Below are positions 22,759 to 35,764 of a stretch of DNA of 64,000 nucleotides, one piece after another. This DNA comes from Congeria kusceri (Eukaryota > Mollusca > Bivalvia > Myida > Dreissenidae): NCBI GenBank assembly GCA_027627225.1, contig CM051040.1, forward strand, positions 25,106,134 to 25,170,133, in the 5' to 3' direction. Under the pieces are notes generated by a model that worked only from the letters and a program-made list of their open reading frames with translations, ran no database searches and was not told the origin of the DNA. The translations under genes were made by a program, and so were the position numbers. Every line of letters starts with the position of its first letter. Positions within the stretch are counted from its first letter, which is position 1.

Positions 22759-25700
22759 ATGGCCGCCCATTTGCGCGTTAACCGCCGTGAACGCAGAAAT
22801 GAACGTTTAAGGGTTCCACGGGTATTTAGGGACAGAAGTAACCCTTTAGAAAAGCTCAGTCCTATTGAGATTTTCAACAGATATCGAGTTTTGCCTGAAA
22901 CGATAATATTTTTAATGTCCATACTTCCGAACTTGGGCACACCAACGAAGAGAAATTGTCCCATCCCATCACTTTTACAACTTTTGGAAACACTTCGCCA
23001 TCTGGCCACTGGTGCCATACACATGTTGATAGGTGATTCTGTCAATATATCGAGGTCCACAGCAGGCAGAATAATCAGGCGGATAACAAGGCATACAGCT
23101 GACCTCTGTCCGACATACGTACGATTTCCTACCGGACCAGACGCAAAAACTGTGAAGTATGGTTTCGCAAATATTGCTGGTAAGTTTACACCGTTTTTCG
23201 TAAATGACAGAAATAGCATAATAGTCACATGACATTGGTTAAATCGTCATTGTCTATGATGTAAGTGAAAAATGCGGTTACTAGTACTGGAAATACCGAA
23301 ATCTACATGGGATTCCGAATTACAAGATTGGAAAACTATTTAACGATTTCAATGTTAACAATTATATGTGATAGATGGAAAATAATTTGAACATGTCAAT
23401 GTAAAATTTGATGCACAGCGATAGATTTATTTCTGAAATGTATTAGTTATTTACAAAGTAGATCACACTCTAACACAATGTAATGATTAAATCAAGATGT
23501 CTCATGCAGTATTCAATATTTAATCAGGTTTCAATAATTTAACTGTACAAACACGGCTGTTGCAATTAATGTGTAATATGACAATACATTCTGTTTTGTC
23601 TAGAATATTTGATGCAGACTGCATTAAAAAAGAATAATCACTTTGAACTGGGAATGTATCTAAAAGTGGCCTGTTATAAAATTAACAATTTTCAAAATTT
23701 TCGTCACAGACTTCATAAATGTACAATAATGTAGATCTATATAAAAGGGCGCAATAACAAAACCGAGATAGACAAAAGCAGACAATATTGCTCGGTAATC
23801 ATTATTTAAATTGGGTAAAGTTTATAAAACGTCTGTAATGTGAAGCGATGGAATAATTTGTAGTGTTTCTGCAAGTCTGAGATTCGAATCTGGGGGTGCA
23901 TAACCTTTTTTGTTTTCTTTGCCTTAAATGCTATTCTTGTTGTAGAACTTCAATTTTTTTTTTGTTCTGACTCTTTAATTGCTAAGGTTGTTTGTTCAAT
24001 TCCGTATTTAAAACAATACACAAATCTTTGAACAAGTCCATTTAAGAAGCAATTCACACGTAAATTAATACAAAAATTGGATTTGCTATTTCAAGAAGAT
24101 TATGAAATATTACAATATTTTTTTTCAGTGAATACTTTGTCGTGGTTGCAATATTAAAGCATAATATATAATAGTATTATAACATGAAAGTACTAATAAC
24201 GTGATTATGCGTGCACTTGCTATGGCAGGTTTTCCAAATGTACTTGGACGCGTTGACGGTGCACAAATAAGAATTAGGCGACCAAAAGAAAATTAGGCGG
24301 ATTTTGTTAATCGCAAGGGGTACCACTCCATAAATGGAACGGTTCTCATATAATTATATTATTTATAATAATGGTGTTAAAAGCAAAACAAGATCAAAAT
24401 TAAGTGAAAATGAACAAAAGAAAACATTTAAACAAACGATTTTATTTGCTCATCCATAACAAATCATCACAGCAGTAAAAGATGGACATGTCATTTAAAT
24501 GTATAACTGAAATTTAACAATAGTTAATAAATAAATGTTAAACAAGTGTTATATAATTTATATAAATTACAATAGTATTGTACATTTTAAAGTTAATCTA
24601 GATGTGATTTCACTTTGTTGTTATTCCATTACGTATTAGATGCTTTGTTCATGTCAGATGACATGTGACCATAGAAAGCGGATCAGCTACTGCTTTTCTC
24701 GTTGGCCAGGATCTGTCCATGATAGCAGGGTGTGTCGGAGTTCCACGTTATGCACACAGTTTGAAAATGGTCATATTTCTGGACACAAACTATTTTTATG
24801 AATACAAGCTATTTTTTTCATGAAAAAGGAAACAACAACAAATAAATACATACAGTTTTTATAATACAATTAACAATGTAATGGCAATATTTCTTCATAT
24901 CTCATTTGTTACCCACTAACAAAAACGTTTTAGATAAATACATAAACGTAAACATCGACAAAAACTATTTCTGTTATATTACAATTAACAATGTTATGGC
25001 AATAGTTCATCATATCTCAGTTCTTACCCACTAACAAAAACCTTTTAGATAACATACATAAACGTCAACATCGACAAAAACTATATCTGTTATCGAAAAA
25101 TGCAAATAAATATATTCCATCGATACAAATATATTTATCCTACAGCAACGGATACATTTGGTTTCGAATGAGAAAATAAGGATTGCGCATGCATCATCGA
25201 TCAATCGGACTTGTGAAGACGCTGTGTATACATGCATATAATAGTTCGCTGCGCAGCAAAGTATTATTTCAGTTTTAAATTTCTCTCTTAATATGCATTT
25301 CTGAACATTATCATAAAAATGTTTTAAAAACTTACTGATCAAGATCATTAAAATCAATGGATGATTTAGCAATATAATTTTTGTACAAAATCGTACAGTC
25401 TGTCTTTAACTGAAATGTATGACAATAGTTTTTGGTTAAAAATTGTTTCAGGCGAATATGATGGCTTGCTGCTTGGGGATTCTGGGTATCCCTGTAAGTA
25501 CTATCTCATGACCCCGTACCTAAATCCAAATGATGAAGCCAAGATGCGGTTTAACGAATCGCTATGTATAACAAGGGTCTTCATAGAGCAGACGTTTGGA
25601 ATTCTCAAACGCCGATTTCAAGTAAGAAATTATATGTTATAAATATACATTATATATTATTTATAAATAAATTGTTAATATACTTGCAAAATATAAACAA

Positions 25701-25903
25701 TGTACATATTACTAAAAGTCATTAAACTAGTGTGAAGCATTTATGCAACATAATTGAAATAATGCAGCTATCAACATTTTGACATCCTGCCCCACGCAAT
25801 AGAAACCATTGAAGACCGTGAGGATCCCCAACCTGTACAGGATCATGCGCAAGCAGAAGGGGCCATAGTCAGGCAGCACATTGTGGACACATTATTTAGA
25901 TAG
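22759..25903 (+). pseudogene. HARBI1-like DDE nuclease, five exons
   Basis: Start chosen at 22759 (MAAHLRVNRRERRN). Exons: 22759-23179 (donor GTAAGT), 24229-24341, 24658-24769, 25452-25621 (donor GTAAGA), 25768-25903 (TAG). The first four join in phase. The DDE triad is visible: Asp in GRVDGAQ (exon 2), Asp in LLGDSGYP and Glu in FIEQTFGILKRRF (exon 4); exon 3 has RWPGSVHDSR. An in-frame TAG at 24294-24296 breaks exon 2, and the exon that should carry the CxxLHN block before the last exon is missing. By family knowledge the enzyme cuts the transposon ends together with the SANT partner. Now probably dead. Confidence 0.8.
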
Positions 25904-26658
25904 ACTACTTTCATCATAAGGCCACACCAATTTGATTGTATGTTTAGCGTCCTCTGGCTGGTTGGTTTTTGGATGCCTGAACTAAAAAAAACTACAATTT
26001 TGACAATGTGAAAAATCGATTTGGAAAGCATATACAATTAAAAAAAACAGTATTTTAGGCGTTTTTACATATATTTTTAAAACAGTGTGCAACTAGTCTA
26101 TTTACACCGTAAAATTCTGTGCTGGAGTAAGTTCCCAATATGAGGATGATATATAATAGTTTTGCAGGTAAACATTTGCTTTAGCTTGTACCACTGCCAT
26201 TTATCGACTCATTGTTTTTTTCCTGCCTGGTTGGTAGGTTTCGAAAAATCATGGGGACGTAAACATAGAATCAAATTTGTATGCCCTAAGCAGTAATAAT
26301 TTTACAAGTGGATTCTGCATTTCCATGCATACATTTGTCAAATAATTTTTTTTGAATTTATGTGCATCTTTGGAAATCATTCTTTGTCTGAAAATAATGT
26401 CCACTGATCTGATCATTATTGTAACACTTATGATACAATGTGTAAATCAACAACAATGGAATTAAATTTTCCCCGATGATGCTAATGTTAACTATTCACT
26501 CTTTGTTATTCATGAACCTCTGGCACATGAAATGCTAGTATGTTACTGGGATCGAACACTTTCAGCTTGCAAAAAACAACAACATTGGTTTGATATATGT
26601 TCAACCCAATACTCCTCGTTTCACTTGAAATATTATCAATGCATTAGGATATTAGTTA

Positions 26659-27110
26659 GGCAAAAAAACAGTTGTTTGTTTCCGCTAACGTCTTGAACAA
26701 AAGCATGGTAGGTAGGCAGGCATACATTTATTTTTCGTTAACTTTTTTTCCTTCGTGACCCAACAAGCACAGATCTACGTCCGCTTTAACAACTTTTTTA
26801 GTACTTTGTTATAACTAAATTTGTATAACTTATTAAAAAGAATAATAAAACAAAGCCACACTTGATATTCAATAGGCAATTTATGTAAAACAATTTGAAA
26901 ACGAAAGCCAAATTTTCCAAGTTCATAATCTTCACTTCTGACATGAGTTCCAATTTCCTATTCCCATGTGGGCACATTGTTCTTGGTGTTTGTCCAATTT
27001 AAACACACAGTGACACAGTACCAATTAGTAGTTCTGTATGTTTAAGGTCGGGGGCAAAAAAAAAAACGTGAACGGTGGGGTTAGTGGAAACAAATAACTT
27101 TTTTTACGCC
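26659..27110. mobile_element. Harbinger-type MITE inserted in a TTA
   Basis: About 31-bp terminal inverted repeats (GGCAAAAAAACAGTTG left; the right end inverted begins GGCGTAAAAAAAG; both reach GTTTCC.CTAAC). The direct duplication TTA is at 26656-26658 and 27111-27113. A second copy lies at 63570-63943. The TTA on the right is, on the minus strand, the stop codon of the SANT/Myb-like gene. Confidence 0.85.
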
Positions 27111-27481
27111 TTATTCTTCTACATTTTGAACAACAACATTGAAATCTTTTTGTAACTTAAGCTGAATCATGACTTTTTTACATTGCAGCACTTGTATTTC
27201 ATTTTCTAATTTTATTTTTGTAAGTTTTTGACTTTCAAGTTCCTTTTCAAGTCTTTGATTGTCTAGTTGTACACTCCTTAGAGTCGCATCATCCATTTGT
27301 TGCCTGATTGGTTTATGATGCCTCTTCTTTTTGGAGGTTGTTATGGTCGCACTTTCATCTAAAAATCAAAGTTGTGTATAAGGCTACACGTAATACAAAT
27401 CATTTACACAAATACTATCATTGTTCATAGACAATACCATTGTTATTGGTGTTTGTATAGGACCAAATAGTGTTTTTGTTT

Positions 27482-27598
27482 CCATCAAAATGCTTATACA
27501 GGGTGGCAACTAAACAACCTCCATCAAAATGCTTATACAGGGTGGCAACTAAACAACCTCCATCAAAATGCTTATACAGGGTGGCAACTAAACAACCA
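27482..27598. repeat. 39-bp tandem repeat, 3 copies
   Basis: Three near-identical units starting at 27482, 27521 and 27560 (CCATCAAAATGCTTATACAG...). They lie in the last intron of the SANT/Myb-like gene. 39 is a multiple of three, so they also read as a 13-residue repeat on either strand, but no splice context supports coding. Confidence 0.85.
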
Positions 27599-29703
27599 TA
27601 CTGCAATTCCCTGAGTTTTTCTTCAAGTTTTACCAATGTGGATTGTCAATTTCCTAATTTTTATATGTGGCCTGTATGATCAGTGCATACAGGTTACAAA
27701 GTTAATTAATAAAATGCATAATTCCCACTGTTATAACCATTATCAATACCAGAGTAATTGATATTCTACGTTTATATGATATTTTATTGGTAAAAATCCA
27801 AATTTCATATTTTCATTTTTTTTTAAATATGATTATTCAATGATTAATTTTTTTAAATATGTTTTTCAATTTCATAAAACTATATTCTCATTTACTCTGA
27901 ATACATTTTTCGTTTCAGGGTTACTTTAATAACCTAATTCATACTGTTATTTAGGGATTAAATTACAATATAAACACATAAAATTGTAAATTTTGTTTTA
28001 AACAGTGTTTTGGGAAATTATTTGATAAACAATGAAAACAATTAAATTACTACATATATATTGTATTTGGAAACAAATTTACTCATTTCTTATTACCTAG
28101 GTCTGCGTGCACTTCAGCTGCTGTTTGCACATCAGTGGTCATTTGACTAGATTGGCATGTGAATACTGTAAACTAAATTATTCATGTGCAAACTTAATCA
28201 TATGTGAATAATAGTGTAGCTCAAAAAGTATTATATTAAGAAAATAATTCGAATATTGATTTCGCTTCAAAGTTATTATGTATAACAAAATGCATTTGCT
28301 AAATTTGTTATTACTTATTAGTTGCAATTTTTTAATACAATTTACTTTTATTGTTATGATGTTTTTAAAACTCCACACATTTATTACATTACTAAATATT
28401 CATTACATTAGTCCTGTTCATAACATTTTACATTATCAAAGGGGTTGTGGAAATACAATGACCAGCTTGTACAACGCACATAATTTTATTGTCAGACAAG
28501 TAAATTTGTAATGCACAACTACAAGTATAACTTCAGGGTGTGAAATTGGTATACAATTTGAAAGTTAATTATCATATTATTATAAACTTATACATTTTAC
28601 CAGTAATAAAAAGTATGCTTACAATTATTATTTAATGAAAAATATATTAGGAAGGCATATTTTCAGTTGGACAAGTGAATATTGAACTTGGCCATGGAGA
28701 ATTAAACAATTTTGATATCTTCACTACCATGATTAACATACTGAGTAATAGTTGTAGAACACCTTAAAAATATTCAATATGTAACATAATCATTAATTGA
28801 AGAACCAGACTTTACCGATGTTCATGGATCATTTGATTGATTCGTTGAATTAAAAGAGTACATGGGCTTCACACATAAAATATCTACTGAAACATTTATA
28901 CTGATATTTTTGTTAAATACTTGTACACTGGCAAGTATGTGTTGTTAACAGTCAATCTATAAACAATAAATTATTGAATGTACACTGACCTCCCGTGTCA
29001 ATATCCTCCCTCTGTGCCTCGCATTCCAGGCCTGTCGCCTATAGTCCTTATTAGGGCATCCTCCGCCGGTGTGACATTTGGATCCTGGGGTCCGCCTCCC
29101 GTCATTGATGCAGACTTCCGTGGGGCATCTAGTTTGTCCCTTGCTTTAACAGAAATTCATACATTTGGTAAATATGTTTTATGAAAAAACTATGCTATAT
29201 TTAAAGTAATGTGGTATGTATGTCATTAATAATATATTTTTGTACATTAATGGAATTTTTAGTTTGATTTGACAATGGCAATTGTAAAATAAATTATTTT
29301 AAATAAACAAAAATGTTTTAATAACATTAAGATAGAATAATAATTTAAAGTATAACAATATTTTGTCCAACTGGGCAGACAACATCAAATGTCAACTTAT
29401 CCCAGACCATTTACATTCAACTCAGAAAAAGGTCTTTTTTGTTATATTTTTCAGTGTTGCAATATATGCATGTTTTTCCTATAGTGAACTAAATTGAAAT
29501 ACAATATTATGCCGCTTTTATCACTGCGCAACTCTAACATAATTAGGAGTTTACTTGATTTTTTTTTACAACTTTCTGAACATTTATTTATGGCAGAAAT
29601 GTTATAATTTGAGGTTGCCAAAGTTTCTTATTGTAACATTTTTGTTACTTGACATGAGTTTTGGAAAAGTGGGTTATTTTTAAGACTGCTATACATAATT
29701 TAA

Positions 29704-31117
29704 ACAAGAGGGCCCTAGGGCGCTCACCTGAGACCTTGTAACCCAATTGGAATTTGCATCCCAGAGACGTGGCTTATTTTTTGCCCAGGGGCATAAGTTG
29801 AACAACCTTGAACAAACCTCTGGGCCTTGCGGGTTCAGGTAAAGATTTTTTAAGTCATTTTGCTATTTAAGTCTATATAAACCATGTGACCCCTCGGGGG
29901 TGGCCAGATTTGACCCCAGGGGCATAATTTGAACAATCTTTGGAGAGGACCACTATGCAATGTTACGTACCAAATATAGGAAAGCTGTGGGCCTTGCGGT
30001 TTCAAGTAAAGATTTTAAAAGTCATTTTGCTATTTAAGTCTATATAAACCATGTGACCCCTCGGGGGTGGCCAAATTTGACCCCAGGGGCATAATTTGAA
30101 CAATCTTTGGAGAGGACCACTATGCAATGTTACATAACAAATATAGGAAAGCTGTGGGCCTTGCCGTTTCAGAGGAGAAGATTTTTAAAGTCATTTTGCT
30201 ATTTAAGTCTATATAAATCGTTTGATCCCCTCCCCCGAGCGTGACCAGTTTTGACCCCAGGGGCATAAATTGAATACTCTTTGTAGAGGACCACTATACA
30301 ATGTTACATACCAAATATGAAACCTCTAGGCCTTGCGGTTTCAGAGGAGAAGAATTTTTTAAAGTCATTTTGCTATTTAAGTCTTTATTAACCATGTGAC
30401 CAATCAGGTGTGGTCTGTTTTGACCCATGGGGAATAATTTGAACAATCTTTGTAGAGTACCACTATAGGATATTAAATACCAAATACGAAACCTCTGGAC
30501 CTTGCGGTTTCAGAGAAGAAGATTTTAAGACATTTTGCTATTTAAGTTTATATAAACCATGTGACCCCTTGGGCGTGGCCAGTTTTGACCCCAGGGGCAT
30601 CATTTGAACAATCTTTGTAGAGGACCACTATAGGATGTTACATACCAAATATGAAACCTCTGGGCCTTGTGGTTTCAGAGGAGGAGATTTTAAGTCATTT
30701 TGCTATATATTCTATATAAACCATGTGACCCCCGGGGCGTGGCCCGTTTTGACCACAGGGGCATAATTTGAACAATCTTTGTAGAGGACCTCTAGAGGAT
30801 GTCACATATCAAATATGAAAGGTCTGAGCCTTGCGGTTTCATAGAAGAAGATTTTTAAAGTTTTCACTTTTTAAATCTATTTTTAGCTCTGGTGACCTAC
30901 ATATTCAGCGGACCAGAAAGATTTGAACAACTTTAAAAGAGGTCCACCCAATGATCATTCCTGTGAAGTTTGGTGAAAATCTGCCAAGCGGTTTAGGAGG
31001 AGATGTTGTTTGAATGAAAAGTTGACGATGCACGCACACAAGCACGCACGCACGCACGACGGACAACGGGCGATCACAAAAGCTCACCATGAGCACTTTG
31101 TGCTCAGGTGAGGTAAC
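29704..31117 (+). mobile_element. Hairpin-ended element with tandem core (family A, core 1)
   Basis: Begins ACAAGAGGGCCCTAGGGCGC then TCACCTGAG; ends with the palindrome TGAGCACTTTGTGCTCA followed by GGTGAGGTAA. The core is several diverged units of about 150-165 bp (CCATGTGACCCC, GACCCCAGGGGCAT, GAGGACCACTAT). Just before the 3' end is a short GCACGCACGCACG run. Inserted within the Harbinger element, in an intron of the SANT/Myb-like gene. Non-coding. Confidence 0.8.
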
Positions 31118-31119
31118 AA

Positions 31120-33270
31120 AATAAGCTAAACACTATATATAAGTAAGCATACTTCTCTGTTTCACATTTGCATATTTTTTCTTTTTAGCCTCTACTGGCT
31201 TTCTTCTATTCATACAGCGGCTGTAAAATAATAAATAAAATAACATCTTTTGTTTATTTTGGATCAGTATAGCATAAAAGTTAGAACAAAATTTAAAAAA
31301 AACAGTATTCAGTATATGAATTCTGAGTAAATAGACTTAACAGTAAAAAAATATATATGAAGAATTCATTCATATAATTACATATTTTTTTTTGCCAATT
31401 TTGCAAACAAAAATCAAAGTAGCATATTCCTATATCTCTTATGTGTGTATTAACTTTTGCAGACACCTATTTCTTCAACTATTAAGTTATTGTCAGACCT
31501 GTCTGACAGATTTTGCACTGTCATTGGTGAACAACGGAATTTTCAAAATACTAAAATTATGTTTTTATAATAATGAACTCATAGAAAAACTATAATTTAT
31601 GTTTGTTGGAAACATTCAAAAATACAGAATTCAGTATCGTAAACTCCCCTAAATTTGCGACTACCATTGATTCGCGAATATTGTGTGAAGATATTGCATT
31701 TTAAAAAGACAAAAGCATTGGACATGATACCTGATAAACACCATGTTTTCCTTATTTGCAAATCACCAGGAAGTTACATTTTGTGTTTTTCAATAAAAAT
31801 ACAAACCGGAAATAGTTGTTTTCGTCGGATGTTGTAGTAGAACTGCCATATATGGGACATTTCGGCAGTGTGTCGTAACTAAGGCCGAGCAAAGTTTTTT
31901 GTGTGTTTTTCAGTACCTTAATTTTAAGTGAATTTTAGCCTTTTTTTCATAGTATTATGGTTACACAAGAGGCATTTAGGAAATTGTACAGGCTCTATTC
32001 ACCTACAAATTAAAAACACACCCTACAATAATATACTGAAAACAAAATGAAAACAGTAATTGATTATGTTTTTCTTGCTTAAACTTAATCATCCTGGATT
32101 TAAGATTCTATAAGCCACCTTCAATAAATAATCCATTTACATTAGAACGTTTTTCCCCACTGGTATAGTATTATTTAAATGTGCTTTTGTGATAAGGAAG
32201 AATTAAATTTCAGATTAATTTTTTTATAATAAAATTCACTGTTTAATACGATAATCCAAAACTTGTTGTACATGCGGCCTAATTGAAGATTATTTTCTAG
32301 GAATGATGGGATGACGTCATATCCGCGAATCAATGATAGTTAGATAAGATGGCGACTGCTTGACACTTACGTAAAGAATGTTGACCTGCTAGAAGTTTTA
32401 AACGTTGTTTCGGATAAATAATTTTTAAAAAACAGCGGTATATGTATTTATTTTCAAATATTTGTTCTAAATATTATGTTCAAATTGTTGAAATAATTTG
32501 ATTATTGACATTAAATGTTAGGGTCGCGAATTTACGGTAATCGAGGATATTAATACTGCAAAATATTTCACCCAAGCATTGTCTGCTATTATGCAGTGTT
32601 TCTTTTTTGTTTTGTCAATAATGACACACTCCACAAAACATGTCACACAGTCAGACAAATCAGACAAAAAATTTACAATGTTTGACAAACATTTGAAGAC
32701 CGTCAGACACAACATCTGACAACAAATTTTAAAATTATACAGGTAGCAAGCATGTGTTTCCTGACAGATTGAACAAATGTCTGTCAAAATTCGAACCTAA
32801 TAAAACAATGCGTCTAAGAGACACTTCAGAGTTTTTGCGGGTCTGTTGTGAACAGGGCCATTTGAATTGTTAAAATTAGCCCATTGTTTGTAAAAGAAAA
32901 TTTCAGGGTTACATTACAGTTAGTGTAGCCAATTTTCATTGAATTTGCATAGTGTATGCTTATTGATATAAACATCATTAGTTGTGAAAAAAAATATCCA
33001 TGGAATGAAGAAAAGCACCTAAAAAAAGTAACATGTTCACTTGCCAGAAATTGTGAATTTTGGTTGAACATTTTTGGGGAAAAAATATAACTATTATGCT
33101 TATTGTTTTGTAAATGGGGCCTATTTCGGCTACAAATTGACAATTAAAAAAACACTGTCATAAACCAATAGCATGGAAACAAAAAAGTTATGTCATTTAA
33201 TGACAACGAAACAAATACGCTTTAAATCATTATTAGGCTAAAGTTTAATACTAACACTATGAATCAAATT
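31120..33270. other. Harbinger interior without a recognised exon
   Basis: AT-rich intron-like sequence of the SANT/Myb-like gene. The missing second SANT exon should lie here but I could not identify it. Confidence 0.4.
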
Positions 33271-33884
33271 CGTACCTGTTCAGCTCGTCTGCAGTTCTTT
33301 ACCCGATTTTGTTTCGTGATTGCCTCACTGATTCTGCAGCCACCCCCTTAAGGCAGCCAAACAGGGCCTCTTCGTGCTCCAAAACGAGGTCGATCAATGT
33401 GGACTCCTCAAATGCTGTCCACTTGATTTTCCCCGTCTTTGAACATTCGCCGCACTCACTTTCAGACATTTTGACAGCAGAAGTAAACAAATTGGGCCCC
33501 TTAGAACACGGTACGTAAATATTGATCACCGAAATTGTCGCTTAGGTATTTAACAATTCATGCTCAACAATCGTCTCGACCGAGACCGATCTCAAAATGT
33601 TTTATAACCTCAAACTGAGCAAGAATCTCAGCTGAGCATGAGCTTGAGCTGTGAGTTGAGTTTTGAGCTGAGATTACTAAAAGTTTTATAACCTCGGGCC
33701 CATACTTCAGCTGTGGATTACCTGAACACAAAATATATTCATAGTGTTAGTATGTCGTACCTATATTTTATTCAATCATGTATTCTCTATTGTATTTATT
33801 ATAATTATAACTGTTTACATACTCACATAAATCACATAGAATCGCACACGCGCAAATTAAAAGGTCCGTGAAGTTGGCTATGAG

Positions 33885-35760
33885 ATCTGACATCTACATT
33901 CAGCTCTGAATTCGATTATTGCATAGCTAGCTCTGAGATCTACATTCAGCTATACATATATATTACAAGGCAAGTGGGCGCTAGTGTAGAGCTGGCTCTG
34001 TATTCTGCTCTGAATTCAGTTCCGCGTTGCACGCCCATGAGTTGTAACTTATTTGCGCCAGATGACTACATAGTATGAATGAAACAACAAGACAACACCG
34101 TATCGAATACAGACCTGGCTCTTTATTGAGCTCTGAATTCAGCTCCGCTTTGAGAGCCTCTGATAGAAAACACTTTCTCCTAAAATCTACCCTCTGTTAT
34201 AAAACAACAACAACCAAAACTAACACCGAATCGAATACAGACCTGGCTCTGTATTCAACTCTGAATTCAGCTCCGCATTGCAAGCCTATGATAGAGAACA
34301 CATTTGCACAAAACTTATTTGCGACCGATCACAAGTAAATGTTTATAAATCAACAATCCAAACAATCACCGTATCGAATACAGACCTGGCTCTGTATTCA
34401 GCTCTGAATTCAGCTCCACATTTAAAGCGTAGGATAGAGAATGCTTTTGCACAATGCCACCGCTTGCTATTATAAAAACTTTGTTATTAACACAAGAACG
34501 AATACAGAGCTGGCTCAGTATTCAGCTCTGAATTCAGCTCCGCATTGCACGCCCATGTGTGGTAACTTATTTGCGCCAGATGACTACATAGTATTAATGA
34601 AACAACAAGACAACACCGTATCGAATACAGACCTGGCTCTGTATTCAGGTCTGAATTCAGCTCCGCATTGAAAGCCTCTGATAGAAAACACTTTCTCCTA
34701 AAATCTACCCTCCGTTATAAAACAACAACAACCAATACTAACACCGACTCGAATACAGACCTGGCTCTGTATTCAGCTCCGCATTGAAAGCCCACAAGAA
34801 CCAAAGTATGTACTTAACACAAGAACGAATACAGAGCTGACTACATAGTATTAATAAATCAACAAGAAATCATCGTATCGAAAACAGACCGGGCTCTGTA
34901 TTCAGCTTATAAACACTATCAAAATACCACCAGAACGAATACAGAGCTGGGTCTGTATTTTGAGCTCTGAATTCAGCTCCACATTGCAAGCCTCTTATTG
35001 GCAAGTTATTTGCGACGGATCACAACAAAAGGTTTATAAATCAAAAAAAGAAAAAAACCCGTATCGAATACAGACCTGGCTCTGTATTAAGCTCTGAATT
35101 CAGCTGCACATTGAAAGCATAGGATAGAGAACTCATTTGCACAATACCACCGCTTGATATTATAAAAACTATGTAATTAACACAAGAACGAATACAGAGC
35201 TGCTTCTGTATTCAGCTCTGAATTGAAAGCCTGTTATAGACACAAATATGCGTTATACCACAAGTCTCTGTTTTAAAAGGTACCAAAAAATAACACCGAA
35301 TCGAATACTGACCGGGCTCTGAGTTCAGCCCTGTATTCATCTCTGAATTGAAAACCAATTAAAGAAGCATATATGCGTCATAGAACAAGTCGATGTTTCA
35401 AAGAGAACCCAAAATAACACCGAATCGAATACAGACCTGGCACTGGATTCAGCTCTGCATCCAGCTCTGAATTGAAAGTTTATTGTTCAAACACATATGC
35501 GTCATACCACTAGTCGCTAATACAAAATGGACCCAACCCCGCAACGAATACAGATCCGGCTCTGAATTCAGCTCTGTATTCAGCTCTGCATTCTTAGCCT
35601 ATTACAGAAACACACATTCGTCATACCACTAGTTCCTGTTTCTTAAGGACCCCAAAATAAAACTGGATCGAGTACAGAACTGGCTCTGAATTAATCTCTA
35701 TATTCAGCTCTGAATTGAAAGCTGTTATAGAAACAAATATGCCTCATTTCACTAGTCGCT
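33885..35760. repeat. Satellite-like array, about 120-130 bp period
   Basis: About 15 diverged units each carrying GAATACAGACCTGGCT followed by CTGTATTC and AGCTCTGAATTCAGCTC. Within a unit GAATACAG and CTGTATTC form a hairpin with an 8-base loop, and CTGAATTCAG is itself a palindrome. Unit spacing varies between about 55 and 140 bp. It begins about 180 bp outside the Harbinger end and abuts the next element. Confidence 0.85.
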
Positions 35761-35764
35761 GTTT

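Larger units (their letters stand above)
27111..33469 (-). pseudogene. SANT/Myb-like Harbinger partner protein
   Basis: Exons recognised on the minus strand: 33469-33276 (MSESECGECSK, then KWTAFEESTLIDLVLEHEE, the SANT start; donor GTACGA), 29143-28990 (SMTGGGPQDPNVTPAEDAL, the conserved TGGGP block), 28146-28097 (QMTTDVQTAAEVHADL), and 27361-27111 (SKKKRHHKP, then a coiled coil LRSVQLDNQRLEKEL, ending VEE-stop). Phases between the last two exons match. An indel in the first exon shifts the frame before the SEAITKQNRVKN helix, and a TGA lies near the end of the TGGGP exon. The second SANT exon was not found. Family role: recognises the transposon ends and imports the nuclease. Confidence 0.7.
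22582..33701. mobile_element. Large PIF/Harbinger DNA transposon with two convergent genes
   Basis: Terminal inverted repeats start GGGCCCGAGG and are identical for 20 bp (22582-22601 and 33682-33701); both sides continue into subterminal CTCA-rich repeats. Inside are the two genes expected of an autonomous Harbinger, tail to tail: a HARBI1-like nuclease (plus) and a SANT/Myb-like DNA-binding protein (minus). The span of 11.1 kb is long for the superfamily; later insertions (a 452-bp MITE and a 1.4-kb hairpin-ended element) explain part. The 3-bp flanks (CCA and ATA) do not match, so no intact target duplication remains. Both genes are damaged. Confidence 0.8.

Noticed and set aside
27418..27636. 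Coding exon with 13-residue repeats (GCLVATLYKHFDG)
   Set aside because: Lies in an intron between two phase-matched exons of the SANT/Myb-like gene with no matching splice sites; open on both strands because 39 is divisible by three.
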